Origin: Parageobacillus sp. KH3-4
GTDB lineage: Bacteria; Bacillota; Bacilli; Bacillales; Anoxybacillaceae
NCBI RefSeq assembly: GCF_022846435.1
Contig: NZ_AP025627.1
Span: forward strand, 2,328,001-2,392,000
DNA length: 64,000 bases
Direction of reading: 5' to 3'
Part shown: positions 26,885-36,421 of the stretch, piece after piece
Position numbering within the stretch: position 1 is the first letter of the stretch
Layout of the letters: every line of letters begins with the position of its first letter
The notes under the pieces: generated by a model
Told to the model about the DNA's origin: nothing
Seen by the model: the letters and a program-made list of their open reading frames with translations, nothing else
Databases searched by the model: none
Translations under genes and position numbers: made by a program

Positions 26885-26956
26885 AAAAGAAAAAGAAACC
26901 ATGAAAACATATAGGAGCGTTTAGTAAAATCGCTTCCTTTTTGCATTCACGGTTTC
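26885..26956 (-). promoter_or_regulatory. Candidate GlpP-responsive leader terminator
   Basis: In the mRNA sense (minus strand) GAAACCGTGA at 26956-26947 pairs with TCATGGTTTC at 26904-26895, closing over an inner stem AGGAAGCG / CGCTCCT. It is followed by TTTTTCTTTT, a terminator layout 30-40 bases before the glpP start. GlpP-regulated genes carry an inverted repeat terminator in the leader, so this is a plausible autoregulatory target. The assignment is inferred. Confidence 0.55.
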
Positions 26957-27107
26957 TCATCCTCTCCACCTACCCATTCACTTTTAATTCCATCATAGGC
27001 CATTTTTATAAATGGCATGTTAAAAGAGGATGGTTTTTTTGTAAAATTCGGATATTTTATAAACTTAGTCAAATTTTTGTGGAAGCTTTTATGAACTAGG
27101 CAAGCAC

Positions 27108-27147
27108 GAAAACTAAAGCCCGGACTCTTCATTTCAAGTCCGGGCTT
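27108..27147 (-). terminator. Strong hairpin after the aldo/keto reductase remnant
   Basis: AAGCCCGGACT (27116-27126) and AGTCCGGGCTT (27137-27147) form an 11-base perfect stem. Read on the minus strand it is followed by TAGTTTTC. It fits the terminator of the lost aldo/keto reductase gene to its right. Confidence 0.7.
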
Positions 27148-27282
27148 CGCGTGATGATCCGACTTGGCTCGGAGTGCACGGCCTCCACCTTATCAAGGTG
27201 AAACAGGAGATCTTCTGAGTTTTATTTAAAATACTAAGCCTCATATTTCTTTTTGAATACATCCATCCCCTTCTGGTTTCTA

Positions 27283-27450
27283 TTAAAAATCAAAATTATC
27301 CGGGTCTGGACCGACTCGATGATTTTGATTCAGGCCATCAATCCGCTTCATATCTTCTTCCGTTAACTCAAAATCAAATACCGATGCATTTTCAATAATG
27401 CGATGTTCTTTTGTCGTTTTTGGAATGGTTACAACGCCGTTTTGTAAATG
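27283..27450 (-). pseudogene. Aldo/keto reductase, C-terminal remnant
   Basis: The minus frame reads [55 protein letters not shown] and stop, the standard C-terminus of YtbE/YvgN-type aldo/keto reductases (IPKS-x-x-R-x-x-E-N). The N-terminal 80 percent is gone. The break is at 27451, where a fragment on the opposite strand begins. Confidence 0.8.
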
Positions 27451-27624
27451 TTCACTCAACAATTACGCGAGTTAGAAAAGGATAGAATCATTAATCGTAT
27501 TGTTTATAACCAAATTCCGCCAAAGGTGGGATATGAACTTAGTGAATATGGGTGGAGTTTAAAAGACATTTTAGACTCTTTATGTGCATGGGGAGAAAAA
27601 CATATCACCAAGGTACTGTGTTAG
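27451..27624 (+). pseudogene. HxlR family regulator, C-terminal remnant
   Basis: The plus frame reads [51 protein letters not shown] and stop. This is the recognition helix, wing (PPKVEYxLTxxG) and last helix of an HxlR regulator. The start and first helices are missing. It abuts the aldo/keto reductase fragment with no spacer, so one deletion or inversion joined the two. A downstream 15-kb-distant quinone reductase has operators that would suit this regulator type. Confidence 0.75.
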
Positions 27625-27855
27625 AAGAGAGCGTTTTAAATGATAAACTAAGGATAGATGGAACTCTTTAAAATCTTATTAAAACATTGGCTTAGCTTGA
27701 TAAAGTTTTACCATCATCGTATTGGTGTAATCAACGGTGATAAAATTGGTTCTCCCACAATTTTGGTGAAGCCCTCTCGTGGTCATTATATTAGTAAACT
27801 ATTACCACAGGAGGGTTTACTTTGTATCTTGTCAAGGTTAGGGGGACTCCTCTTC

Positions 27856-28050
27856 CATCACGAAACAACTTAATCAAATCCCCCAACAAAATTCCAACAA
27901 TCCCAAAATCCGATCTCCGCACGTCGTCCCTGCAAATCCGAGCGAGCCAACGACTGGGAGTAAGCACGCTGGTAAAAGAAAAGGAAAATTCCGCTGGCAA
28001 ATGTTCCAAAAATGGCGCCTCGTCTATCACCCGCGGCGTTACCGATTCAC
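27856..28050 (-). pseudogene. Degraded second copy of the UlaA C-terminus
   Basis: Minus-strand text in shifting frames gives GDRRGAIFGTFASGIF, then DFGIVGILLGDLIKLF, matching the last 60 residues of UlaA at 12282-13547 (GRRGAIFGAFANGIL, DFGIVGILLGYLIKLF). DNA similarity is also clear, for example CAATCCCAAAATCCGA beside CAATTCCAAAATCCGA. At least two frameshifts are present. It is the tail of a lost paralogue or a partial duplication. Confidence 0.75.
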
Positions 28051-28097
28051 CTCCCGCTTACTTCATGGAAACAGGAGTCTTCTCGATTTATTCATAG

Positions 28098-28135
28098 TAG
28101 AAAAAATAAAAAACCACATCCGCAAATAGATGTGG
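28098..28135 (-). terminator. Terminator of the hydantoinase operon
   Basis: CCACATC (28114-28120) pairs with GATGTGG (28129-28135). On the minus strand the stem is followed by TTTTTTATTTTTT. Confidence 0.8.
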
Positions 28136-28522
28136 CAACAACCGAATTTACAACAACTTCACAAACATTTCGCCCGTTTTTTATTTTTCTCTCCTGTAAC
28201 GATTCAGCCTATTACCAGCTAACGGGTGAGAAAGCAACACAAAGAAGGCGGTTTCCCCCTTTGAAAATATCCTTTTTTACGGGATGTAGCAAACAAGCCT
28301 AACGCCTTCTCTTCCATCAGTTTCGCGAGAGCCGCCAACATTCCCTGCTTCTGCTTTTTGATGGTGGATATGATGCTACAAGGGGATGAACGCCTTCTTC
28401 GCTCCGAAACGTGCCGATATATTCGCTAAAGCAAGTCCCATACTGTAGTATGCCCACTCACATTTTTTATTCAAACACTTTCCAAATGGGCATGCAAGCT
28501 TGTTCTTCTGTCGATGAATCTT
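28136..28522. other. Non-coding tail between the hydantoinase genes and their terminator
   Basis: No complete gene is seen. A minus-strand open piece near 28300-28380 (KQKQGMLAALAKLMEEKALG) looks like protein remnant but cannot be assigned. The length of this 3' region suggests that a further gene of the operon has decayed. Confidence 0.3.
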
Positions 28523-30289
28523 TCATTGTGATGACCTGCAGTCTGATTTCATCCTCTCGCTTCTTAAAGATGTATATCCTTCTACTTCAAAAGTATCGGG
28601 ATTTAAAATGACCCCAAATATTTCTTTTGCTTGGGCTATAGTGAAATATCCATTTTTTACATCGTTGGCTACTTTTTCAGCTGGACGGTCGAGAGGGTTT
28701 CCATAACCGCCGCCTGTTGCCGTCATTAACTTGACAACATCTCCTTTATTGAGCGGATACCTCGGATAAATTCCATAAGGACCGTCTACTTCTCCATTTA
28801 CCTTTTGAATAATAAATTCATTCGCAGATCCTGAATGACCGCCATTGATTCCCCAAGGCAAAAATTTGTTGCGCCCAAATGTGACAGATACCATTTGATG
28901 ATCTGTTAAAGCACGGTAGGAGCGAATGACACCTGAACCGCCAATATATTCCCCTGCGCCAGCTCCGTCTGTTCTTAAAGCATACTCTTCGACCATGACA
29001 CCATAACGGGTTTCAGCAACTTCAACTGGTACATTGTACGTTTCACCGTCGCCAATACAGAACTGCCCTCGAGCGCCATCTTGCCCTTCTGCTGCTCCCC
29101 ATCCACCAACAGAAGGTTCCACAATTAAAAATGGCTCATTCGTATCTGGATGTTTTCCTGCTAGCACTACCGAACACACCGACAATAAGTGTCCTGCAGG
29201 CAAACGATGCGGCACGACCGGAGCTAAGGCTTTCCAAATTAAGTCCGCACCGGCTAACATACTTTCCCAATATATCGATACAGGGGCTGGACGCTCCGCC
29301 GATAAAACCGATTGCGGATCCGTAATTACTTTCAGCGGCCGGAAAACTCCGTCATTTACATCTTGAGATGGGTTCGTAACAGCTAAAAATATCGTTCGTA
29401 CGGCAGATACTAGCGCTGTATATGAGCAGTTAATCGGGCCCGGTACTTGCGGATGACTTCCGCGAAAATCGCAAATGAATTCATCATCCGTAATTGTTAC
29501 TTTCACTTTGATTTTAAATGGTCCGTTACCCAAACCGTCATCATCAATATAATCTTCCGCTTCAAAAGTCCCCTTTGGAAGTTTTTGTAGCTCCTTCCGT
29601 GCCAATTGTTCACCGTGATCCAATAAATGCTCGATAGATGCTAACACAATATCGTTTCCGTACTTGCCACACAATTCGCGAACACGTTTTTCGCCTGTTC
29701 GCAAAGCTGCGACTTGCGCCCACATATCGCCTAGTGATAAATCAGGAAATCTAACATTCGATCGGATGATATCAACAAGCGCCTGATTGATTTTTCCTTC
29801 TTCAAACAATTTTACGCAAGGGAATTGCAGTCCTTCTTGGAATATTTCCACTGCGTCATTGCTAAACGAACCGGGATCTTTTCCGCCTACCTCTGTCCAA
29901 TGTGCTTTATTGGCAGAGAAAGCGATCAGTTCACCATCGTAAAAAATCGGCATGACAAGCCCAACATCGGATAGATGGGACCCTCCCCCACCATAAGGAT
30001 CATTGATAATAATAATATCACCTGGTCTTAAGCCCTCTTTTCCAAACTTTTGCAATGTTTCTTTTACCATAAACGACAACATTCCGATAAAGCCGGTAAC
30101 ACCATTTCCTTGCGTAAGCAATTGGCCTTTTGCATCCGTTAAACCGCTCGCGTAGTCTAATACTTCGTAAATAATAGGACTCATGGAAGTTCGAGCCAGG
30201 GCATAAAACATTTCTTCTCCAATAGCAATTAATGAATCTTTTACAATTTCAAGGGTAAACGGGTCCGTTTTTGACTTGGTATTTGCCAT
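28523..30289 (-). CDS. hyuB: Hydantoinase B / oxoprolinase family subunit
   Basis: A 588-residue HyuB-type subunit of N-methylhydantoinase/5-oxoprolinase/acetone carboxylase-like enzymes, which open cyclic imides at the cost of ATP with the A subunit. Characteristic segments: SPIIYEVLDYASGLTDAKG, RPGDIIIINDPYGGGGSHLSDV, HWTEVGGKDPGSF, FDFRGS-like CDFRGSHPQVPGPIN, and the glycine-rich end MTATGGGYGNPLDRP. It starts three bases after hyuA. True substrate (hydantoin, oxoproline or another) is not decided by sequence. Confidence 0.88.
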   Translation of the reverse strand: MANTKSKTDPFTLEIVKDSLIAIGEEMFYALARTSMSPIIYEVLDYASGLTDAKGQLLTQGNGVTGFIGMLSFMVKETLQKFGKEGLRPGDIIIINDPYGGGGSHLSDVGLVMPIFYDGELIAFSANKAHWTEVGGKDPGSFSNDAVEIFQEGLQFPCVKLFEEGKINQALVDIIRSNVRFPDLSLGDMWAQVAALRTGEKRVRELCGKYGNDIVLASIEHLLDHGEQLARKELQKLPKGTFEAEDYIDDDGLGNGPFKIKVKVTITDDEFICDFRGSHPQVPGPINCSYTALVSAVRTIFLAVTNPSQDVNDGVFRPLKVITDPQSVLSAERPAPVSIYWESMLAGADLIWKALAPVVPHRLPAGHLLSVCSVVLAGKHPDTNEPFLIVEPSVGGWGAAEGQDGARGQFCIGDGETYNVPVEVAETRYGVMVEEYALRTDGAGAGEYIGGSGVIRSYRALTDHQMVSVTFGRNKFLPWGINGGHSGSANEFIIQKVNGEVDGPYGIYPRYPLNKGDVVKLMTATGGGYGNPLDRPAEKVANDVKNGYFTIAQAKEIFGVILNPDTFEVEGYTSLRSERMKSDCRSSQ

Positions 30290-30292
30290 CGA

Positions 30293-32338
30293 TTACTCCA
30301 CCCCCGTATCAATGATTAAGTTGCCGTATTGATCAACGGTTAATAATTGGCCCGGATATAGCACAGTTGAAGCAGATGGCTCTTCGACTATAGCTGGACC
30401 TGTAATTTCCATATCTGGTTCTAATAAGTTGCGGTAATAAACTTCCGTGTTAAGCCAGCCTTTGTCTTCGTAAAATACAGGGCGAATTTCTTTTAAAACA
30501 TTTTCTATTTTACTTCCGGTTTTTTGAATCTTTTTCAAAACTGTTTTTTTTACTTTTCCAAACGCTGTTAAATGAAGATTGACAATTTCAGTAGGCGTAT
30601 CTTCAAGCTTAAATGTGTAGTGTTGTTCATGCAGTTGATGGAATCGATGAGTGATCTCTTCTAGAATGCCGCTTGTCCATTTTCCATTTGGAACAGGTAC
30701 TTTAACGGTATGTTCTTGCCCCAAATATCTCATATCTGCAAATCTCGTAAATAACACATTTTCTTCTGTGATTCCCTCTTCGTTATATTGGAAAAAGGCT
30801 CTTGATTCTAAGTTAGCCCATTCCTTGTTGATTTCTGTCAAATCAATATTCGCTAATCTCTTAATATACGTTTGGATATAATCGTGGCGAAGATCCGTCA
30901 TTAACATTCCCCAAGCGGAGAAAACAGAGGATGCGACAGGCACAATAACTTTTTTCACGCCTAATTCTTTAGCAAGAGCAGGAGCATGCATAGGGCCTCC
31001 GCCACCGAATGCAATCAGTGCAAATTCTCTCGGATCATAACCTTTTCGAATAGAAATGAGCTTTAGCGCATTAAGCATGTTAGAATTCGCAATTCTTATG
31101 ATTCCTAATGCCGCTTCCTCTACAGAAATTCCGTAATAATCAGCCACTTTTTCTTTAATCGCTCTGCGCACATTCTCTAAATCTACTTGATAATCAAAAT
31201 TTTCCGGAGATAGACGCCCAGTTACTAGATTCGCATCTGTTGTTGTCGGCTCTGTTCCCCCTAATCCGTAAGCAACAGGGCCTGGCAACGCTCCGGCTGA
31301 TTGCGGTCCTACCTTCAAAGAACCTGCCTCATCAATCCAAGCAATGGATCCACCGCCATTACCAATTTCGACAATATCTACGACCGGCACTTTAATCGGG
31401 TAACCGGCACTCCGCTCATTTTTTTCGATATAGTAATCAGTCGTTACTTTCACTTCGCCATTGTTAATGAGTGAACATTTTGCCGTCGTTCCTCCGATAT
31501 CAAAGGCAATAATATTCTTTTCCCCTATCATCTCTCCTAGAACTTTTGCGCCGTAAATCCCGGCGACGGGCCCAGATTCCACCATATGAATCGGGGTCTG
31601 TTTAGCTTGGCTAAACGTAGTTGTTCCACCATTGGATTGCATAATAAAATTCTGACTATTGGTTTGATTTTCAATGAGTTCCGCCTGTAAGCGGTCAATA
31701 TAAGAAGCGGCAATCGGTTTTACGCAGGAGTTCAAAACAGCGGTGTTCGTTCTTTCATATTCACGCCATTCCTTTGTCACTTCATGGGAAGCTGTCACAG
31801 CGACATCCGGCCAAAGGGCTTTAATGATTTCTACTGTTTCTTGTTCATGGACTGGATTTACGTATGAATGAAGGTAAGAAACGGCAATCGCCTCGACTTT
31901 TTCTTTTTTGAAATAAGAGACAATTTCTTTAATTTGTTCCTTATTTAGCGGAACAATGATTTCTCCTTTATAATTAAGTCTCTCCTCCACTTCTTGGCGG
32001 AGATAGCGTTCTACGAAAGGTTCTGGTTTTTTGTAACGAAGATTGAAGAGATCCGGACGATTCCCTCTGGCAATCTCTAAAACGTCTCTAAACCCTTTTG
32101 TCGTGATAAGCCCGGTTTTGGCACCTTTTCTTTCTGTTAAAGCATTGATAATAACTGTCGTTCCATGAATAAATGTCCGAATCGCTTGCGGATTAATCCC
32201 GCTTTTTTGAATAACATTGATAACTCCTTGCTCAAAATTTGGAGGTGTCGTATGGCTTTTGGCTACCCCAAAATTTCCGTCATCATCAACATAAACTAAG
32301 TCCGTAAAAGTCCCGCCAATATCTGTTGCAACTCTCAT
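30293..32338 (-). CDS. hyuA: Hydantoinase A / oxoprolinase family subunit
   Basis: A 681-residue HyuA-type ATP-binding subunit. The N-terminal actin-like phosphate loop is DIGGTFTDLVYVD, followed by FIHGTTVIINALTERKGAKT and FRDVLEIARGNRPDLF. The second phosphate loop is IIAFDIGGTTAKCSL, and the adenosine motif is ALIAFGGGGPMHAPALA. Together with HyuB it forms the catalytic complex. It follows the XRE-cupin regulator on the same strand. Confidence 0.9.
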   Translation of the reverse strand: MRVATDIGGTFTDLVYVDDDGNFGVAKSHTTPPNFEQGVINVIQKSGINPQAIRTFIHGTTVIINALTERKGAKTGLITTKGFRDVLEIARGNRPDLFNLRYKKPEPFVERYLRQEVEERLNYKGEIIVPLNKEQIKEIVSYFKKEKVEAIAVSYLHSYVNPVHEQETVEIIKALWPDVAVTASHEVTKEWREYERTNTAVLNSCVKPIAASYIDRLQAELIENQTNSQNFIMQSNGGTTTFSQAKQTPIHMVESGPVAGIYGAKVLGEMIGEKNIIAFDIGGTTAKCSLINNGEVKVTTDYYIEKNERSAGYPIKVPVVDIVEIGNGGGSIAWIDEAGSLKVGPQSAGALPGPVAYGLGGTEPTTTDANLVTGRLSPENFDYQVDLENVRRAIKEKVADYYGISVEEAALGIIRIANSNMLNALKLISIRKGYDPREFALIAFGGGGPMHAPALAKELGVKKVIVPVASSVFSAWGMLMTDLRHDYIQTYIKRLANIDLTEINKEWANLESRAFFQYNEEGITEENVLFTRFADMRYLGQEHTVKVPVPNGKWTSGILEEITHRFHQLHEQHYTFKLEDTPTEIVNLHLTAFGKVKKTVLKKIQKTGSKIENVLKEIRPVFYEDKGWLNTEVYYRNLLEPDMEITGPAIVEEPSASTVLYPGQLLTVDQYGNLIIDTGVE

Positions 32339-32377
32339 TGTGTTCCACCTTTCCTAGAAAAATTATTGATAAACCAG

Positions 32378-32920
32378 TTAAAAAATAACTGGTGTCAATA
32401 CACAGAGAAGAACGGTTTCTTCATCAAGCACATTTTCTACAAAATGAGGGCAAGTCGAAGGAAAATGCAGACTATCCCCCTGACGGATCAAATACTCTTC
32501 GTTATCCACATTAAATAGCGCTGCTCCTTTTAACACGTAATAAAACTCTTCACCAGGATGATGGAAAGTCTGCGTGCGCATTTGTCCGGGCGCCAAAGTA
32601 ACAAGCATCGGCTCAAGTACTCTTCCGCTAAATTCGCCGCTTAAACGTACATAGGTAAAATCAGATCCCTCAATTTTAAAAGGCTTTTGCTGTTCTACTT
32701 TTACGAGATAATTATCGTTTGATTCAGTTTCGAAGAACTCTGTGATCTTAACGTTTAATGCATCTGCAATCTTTTTTAAAGATGTAATTGCCAAAGACGA
32801 TGTTCCTCTTTCAACTTGGGATAAAAAGCTTATGGATAAGTCGGTTTTTTCACTAAGCTCCTTAAGTGTTAAACCATTTCTTAATCGTATAGCCTTTATT
32901 TTCTTATGAATTTCATCCAT
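32378..32920 (-). CDS. XRE-family regulator with C-terminal cupin domain
   Basis: A 180-residue regulator. Residues 8-62 are an XRE helix-turn-helix (RLRNGLTLKELSEKTDLSIS, FLSQVERG). Residues 105-175 are a cupin (HHPGEEFYYVLKG, GDSLHFPSTCPHFVEN), a small-molecule sensor. Such proteins (PuuR-like) repress nearby amine or amide catabolic operons and are released by substrate. It is first in the hyuAB operon, so it likely senses the hydantoinase substrate and controls its own operon. Confidence 0.88.
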   Translation of the reverse strand: MDEIHKKIKAIRLRNGLTLKELSEKTDLSISFLSQVERGTSSLAITSLKKIADALNVKITEFFETESNDNYLVKVEQQKPFKIEGSDFTYVRLSGEFSGRVLEPMLVTLAPGQMRTQTFHHPGEEFYYVLKGAALFNVDNEEYLIRQGDSLHFPSTCPHFVENVLDEETVLLCVLTPVIF

Positions 32921-32959
32921 CCTAAACTTCCTCTCATACTACATTAGTTATTTTAGAAA

Positions 32960-32979
32960 TACTTAATTTTATTTAAGTA
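32960..32979. promoter_or_regulatory. Candidate operator of the XRE-cupin regulator
   Basis: TACTTAA-N6-TTAAGTA is a perfect 7-base inverted repeat 40 bases upstream of the regulator start, with a related CTTAATAC nearby. It lies in a very AT-rich promoter region (32940-33060). The remainder up to 33275 shows no gene. Confidence 0.5.
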
Positions 32980-33275
32980 ATACTGTATTTTCTTAATACT
33001 AGCATATATTTAACAAAATTTAAATAATATTAAGAAAAATAAAAATAGATTTTTTATATCAAATCTATTATGGAATGTTTTTGTCCAATCAGCGAATCTC
33101 CTCTCTTTTTCTTTTGAACTAGCAATGCTTCGCTAAAATTTTAGGCATCATTGTTGTTCTAATAATGAATTGCAAGTTTTTTTGAATATTATTCCATTAC
33201 GTATGTTGTAATCCAAAAAACGCACGGAGTATAAAATAAAAATCATTACAGGCTGTTTCTGACTCATCCATATAT

Positions 33276-33310
33276 AAAAAGGGTTCAGACGTTTGTCTGA
33301 ACCCTTTTTT
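33276..33310. terminator. Bidirectional terminator of the malic enzyme gene
   Basis: AAAAAGGGTTCAGAC (33276-33290) pairs with GTCTGAACCCTTTTTT (33295-33310) around a 4-base loop. It lies 28 bases past the malic enzyme stop on the minus strand. Confidence 0.92.
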
Positions 33311-33337
33311 GTCAACAGTCTTGCCCGAACAGCAGAT

Positions 33338-34780
33338 TTACTTTTGCCCTCCAGAATATCCCCCTAAAGGAATGTTATCTTTCCGCGCCACGCCGGTGCG
33401 GTATGCTGCTTCCATTACCGCTTGTCGTACTCGTTCCACTACTTTGCTGTTAAATACACTTGGAATGATATACGTTTCGTTTAGTTCGTCTTCCGTTACG
33501 ACGGAAGCGATCGCTTTCGCAGCGGCGAGTTTCATATCTTCGTTAATTTCTTTTGCCCGGCAATCGAGTGCGCCGCGGAAAATGCCAGGGAAGCAAAGAA
33601 CGTTGTTAATTTGGTTTGGATAATCGGAACGTCCTGTCGCCATCACGCGGACATATGGCTCCGCGAGTTCCGGATCGATTTCTGGCACTGGGTTGGCCAT
33701 TGCAAACACGATTGGGTCGCGCGCCATTTTTTTCACATCTTCCACCTTCAAAATGCCCGGAGCGGAAACGCCAATAAATACGTCTGCACCGGCAATGACA
33801 TCGGACAAGCTTCCTTTTTCGTTATCTGGGTTGGTGATTTGCGCGTATTCCTGCCAATACGGGTTATCGTATGTTTCGCCGCGATGAATTGCACCGTGGC
33901 GGTCGACACCAATGATATTGCGCACACCGGCCGCCAGCAAAATTTTCGTGCAGGCGATTCCGGCGGCGCCGATTCCCGTTAAGACGACTTTAATGTCTTC
34001 CAGCTTTTTACCAACAATTTTTAATGCGTTTAACAGGCCTGCGAGCAACACTACCGCCGTTCCGTGCTGGTCGTCGTGAAATACGGGGATATCTAATTCC
34101 TCTTTTAGCCGTCTTTCAATTTCAAAGCAGCGCGGCGCCGAAATATCCTCCAAGTTAATGCCGCCGAACGCCGGCGCAATCGCTTTCACAATCTGAACAA
34201 TTTCTTCGGTATCTTTTGTATCCAAGCAAATCGGAAATGCGTCGACGCCCGCGAATTGCTTAAACAGCATCGCTTTTCCTTCCATCACTGGCATTGCCGC
34301 GTACGGCCCGATATCGCCAAGCCCAAGGACAGCCGTGCCATCGGAAACCACCGCCACCGTATTGCGCTTAATGGTTAAGGAATACGCTTTTCTTGGATCT
34401 TCCGCAATGGCCGTGCATACCCGCGCCACCCCCGGCGTATAAACCCGCGATAAATCATCGCGCGTCTTTACTGGAATTTTTGAGTTCGTTTCAATTTTCC
34501 CGCCGATATGCATCAAAAACGTGCGGTCTGATACATTGATGATTTTGACGCCCTTGATTTTTTTCAGCGCTTCAATAACTAAATCGCATTGTTTCGTATC
34601 CAACGCACTAACGGTAATATCGCGCACGGTATGTACTTTGCTCGATGAAATAACGTCAATCCCGACGATATCTCCGCCCGCTTTACCGATCGCAGCGGCG
34701 ATATCGCCGAATGTGACGCGGTCTTTTTCAAATTGAAGACGAATCGTAATGTTCATCGTTGCGCCACTCGGTAATGCCAT
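33338..34780 (-). CDS. NAD(P)-dependent malic enzyme with N-terminal ACT domain
   Basis: A 480-residue enzyme, which oxidatively decarboxylates malate to pyruvate. Residues 1-85 form an ACT domain ([20 protein letters not shown]), an amino-acid-sensing module absent from the short YtsJ type. The catalytic part has [10 protein letters not shown] (catalytic Tyr), [20 protein letters not shown] (catalytic Lys), [17 protein letters not shown] and [10 protein letters not shown] (metal Asp). The cofactor Rossmann loop is [20 protein letters not shown]. The start is placed at the second ATG, about eight bases after AAAGGTAG. It is monocistronic. Confidence 0.9.
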   Translation of the reverse strand: MALPSGATMNITIRLQFEKDRVTFGDIAAAIGKAGGDIVGIDVISSSKVHTVRDITVSALDTKQCDLVIEALKKIKGVKIINVSDRTFLMHIGGKIETNSKIPVKTRDDLSRVYTPGVARVCTAIAEDPRKAYSLTIKRNTVAVVSDGTAVLGLGDIGPYAAMPVMEGKAMLFKQFAGVDAFPICLDTKDTEEIVQIVKAIAPAFGGINLEDISAPRCFEIERRLKEELDIPVFHDDQHGTAVVLLAGLLNALKIVGKKLEDIKVVLTGIGAAGIACTKILLAAGVRNIIGVDRHGAIHRGETYDNPYWQEYAQITNPDNEKGSLSDVIAGADVFIGVSAPGILKVEDVKKMARDPIVFAMANPVPEIDPELAEPYVRVMATGRSDYPNQINNVLCFPGIFRGALDCRAKEINEDMKLAAAKAIASVVTEDELNETYIIPSVFNSKVVERVRQAVMEAAYRTGVARKDNIPLGGYSGGQK

Positions 34781-34859
34781 CGCCATCTACCTTTCTCTTA
34801 TATTTTTTATCTACCTAAAATCTCTACTGTACACATGTTATCTCAATAATAGACAAAAG

Positions 34860-35040
34860 ACAATTTTTTATTCTGCGCAATATTTGCCCACCGCGGCGTC
34901 AACATCCATCGATTGCGCAAGACATTCCTTCCCTGAAATCGCGGAATGATTGTTTCTTGATTTCGTCTTCGCTGACCTTTTCCAATGTTTCTTTCGGGCG
35001 AATCCCAGTAAGAACCCGCCAATCGCAAACGTCGGAACAG
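34860..35040 (-). pseudogene. Possible eroded coding fragment, unknown family
   Basis: In the minus strand one frame reads IRPKETLEKVSEDEIKKQS, FRDFREGMSCAIDGC and a stop; a shift continues DVDAAVGKYCAE and stop. The text looks like real protein, but I cannot name it. The remainder of 34787-35420 holds the promoter of the following transporter and no gene. Confidence 0.25.
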
Positions 35041-35420
35041 CGGCGATGTGTGCTTCTTCATACGCATTCTTGCAATGGCTTTTCTGCTAAAAACAGAACG
35101 GACACGCATAATCCGAGTATACTTTTATCGTTTATGCCGTCGCCATCACTTCCTTTATTCATTTACTAATGTACCGAATGCATTTATCATAATATTATCA
35201 CATCTGTTTCGTATATTATAATAAAAAATTTCGCATTTCACACTATTAAAATCTTTTTTATTGTCAATATGTAGAGAATGCGCAAAAAGCCGAGAATTGC
35301 CCAAACAATGATTTTGCTTTCGGCGATTCATGCTCACTGGCCGAGAGTGGAATTGTCCGCGATCATCAAACTGCAAACATAAGAACATGGAGTAAAAGAG
35401 ATAAGTCAGGAGAGATGGAG

Positions 35421-36317
35421 ATGAGAGAAAAAATTTTTTTAGTGCTCGCCAACTTATTTTGGGCAGGTAATTACATATTTGGAAAATACGTCACTGCAGA
35501 GATCAGCCCTTTATGGCTTACGTTCATTCGTTGGGCCGTCGCGTTTTTATTTCTTCTTCCTATCTCCTATCTGTTGGAACGGCCGCGTTACGGAGAAATC
35601 ATGAAGCAATTTTGGTTGCCATTAAGCATCGCCGGTGTTCTTGGTATTATTGGCTACAACTTGCTTCTTTACGGGGCGTTGGAATATACATCGCCGATGA
35701 ACGCGGCGATTGTCAACTCGTTGAATCCGGCAATTATTGTCCTTTTGTCGTTTTTTCTTTTAAAAGAGCGCATCACGTTTGTCAATGCGGCCGGCTTTAT
35801 CATTTCGCTCATCGGTGTATTGTTTATTTTAACAAACGGACATTTAGAGTGGATTTTGCAAACGAGCTATAACCGCGGTGATTTGATGATGCTGCTGGCA
35901 GGTGTAGTGTGGGCGCTTTATTCGATTATCGGAAAAAAATTAACTGTTCCTCCGATTACTGCGACTACTTGTTCTGTATTTTTCAGCATTCTTTTATTGT
36001 TTCCATTTCTTTTTTCGCAGCCGTTGCCGCTCTCTGAGCTAAGCGGGAAAGGATGGATTGGCGTCGGCTATATTTGTTTGTTTCCATCCGTTTTTTCGTT
36101 CTTGTTTTGGAACATGTCTGTCAAAAAAGTGGGACCGAGCTACGCGGGTATTTATTTAAACTTAATCGCCGTATTTACCGCAATAATCACGTTTTTGTTA
36201 GGTGGAGACATTTCCGCATCACAACTGATCGGCGGCGCATTCGTGTTGACTGGGGTTTATTTGGCAACCAACGTGCGAAACACGGAAGCATCCGCGGCAA
36301 AAGAGGTCAAATCCTAA
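35421..36317 (+). CDS. DMT superfamily (EamA) transporter
   Basis: A 298-residue inner-membrane protein with ten helices in two EamA halves (FWAGNYIFGKYVTAEISPLW; ALYSIIGKKLTVPPI). DMT carriers of this type export amino acids or other metabolites; the substrate is unknown. The start is the ATG eight bases after AGGAG, because an ATG six bases earlier nearly touches the site. Confidence 0.82.
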   Translation: MREKIFLVLANLFWAGNYIFGKYVTAEISPLWLTFIRWAVAFLFLLPISYLLERPRYGEIMKQFWLPLSIAGVLGIIGYNLLLYGALEYTSPMNAAIVNSLNPAIIVLLSFFLLKERITFVNAAGFIISLIGVLFILTNGHLEWILQTSYNRGDLMMLLAGVVWALYSIIGKKLTVPPITATTCSVFFSILLLFPFLFSQPLPLSELSGKGWIGVGYICLFPSVFSFLFWNMSVKKVGPSYAGIYLNLIAVFTAIITFLLGGDISASQLIGGAFVLTGVYLATNVRNTEASAAKEVKS

Positions 36318-36386
36318 TGATTGTATAAAATTTTGTTTTCCCTGACTTAATCGCAAAAAAAAAAACGCAACCACATAAACATAAAT

Positions 36387-36416
36387 CAATCCCCTCAAGC
36401 TGCCTTGAGGGGATTT
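36387..36416. terminator. Hairpin between the convergent DMT and DJ-1 genes
   Basis: TCCCCTCAAG and CTTGAGGGGA form a 10-base stem around a short loop. T tracts are weak on both sides, but the position between two convergent stop codons suits a shared terminator. Confidence 0.65.
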
Positions 36417-36421
36417 AAGCA

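Noticed and set aside
26947-27132. 61-codon minus frame just upstream of the glpP leader
   Set aside because: No ribosome site or recognisable motif; the end overlaps the leader hairpin. A leader peptide was considered but not supported.
27148-27250. Possible riboswitch or structured RNA after the GC-rich hairpin
   Set aside because: Only a short CACCTT/AAGGTG hairpin is evident, with no downstream intact gene and no known riboswitch core.
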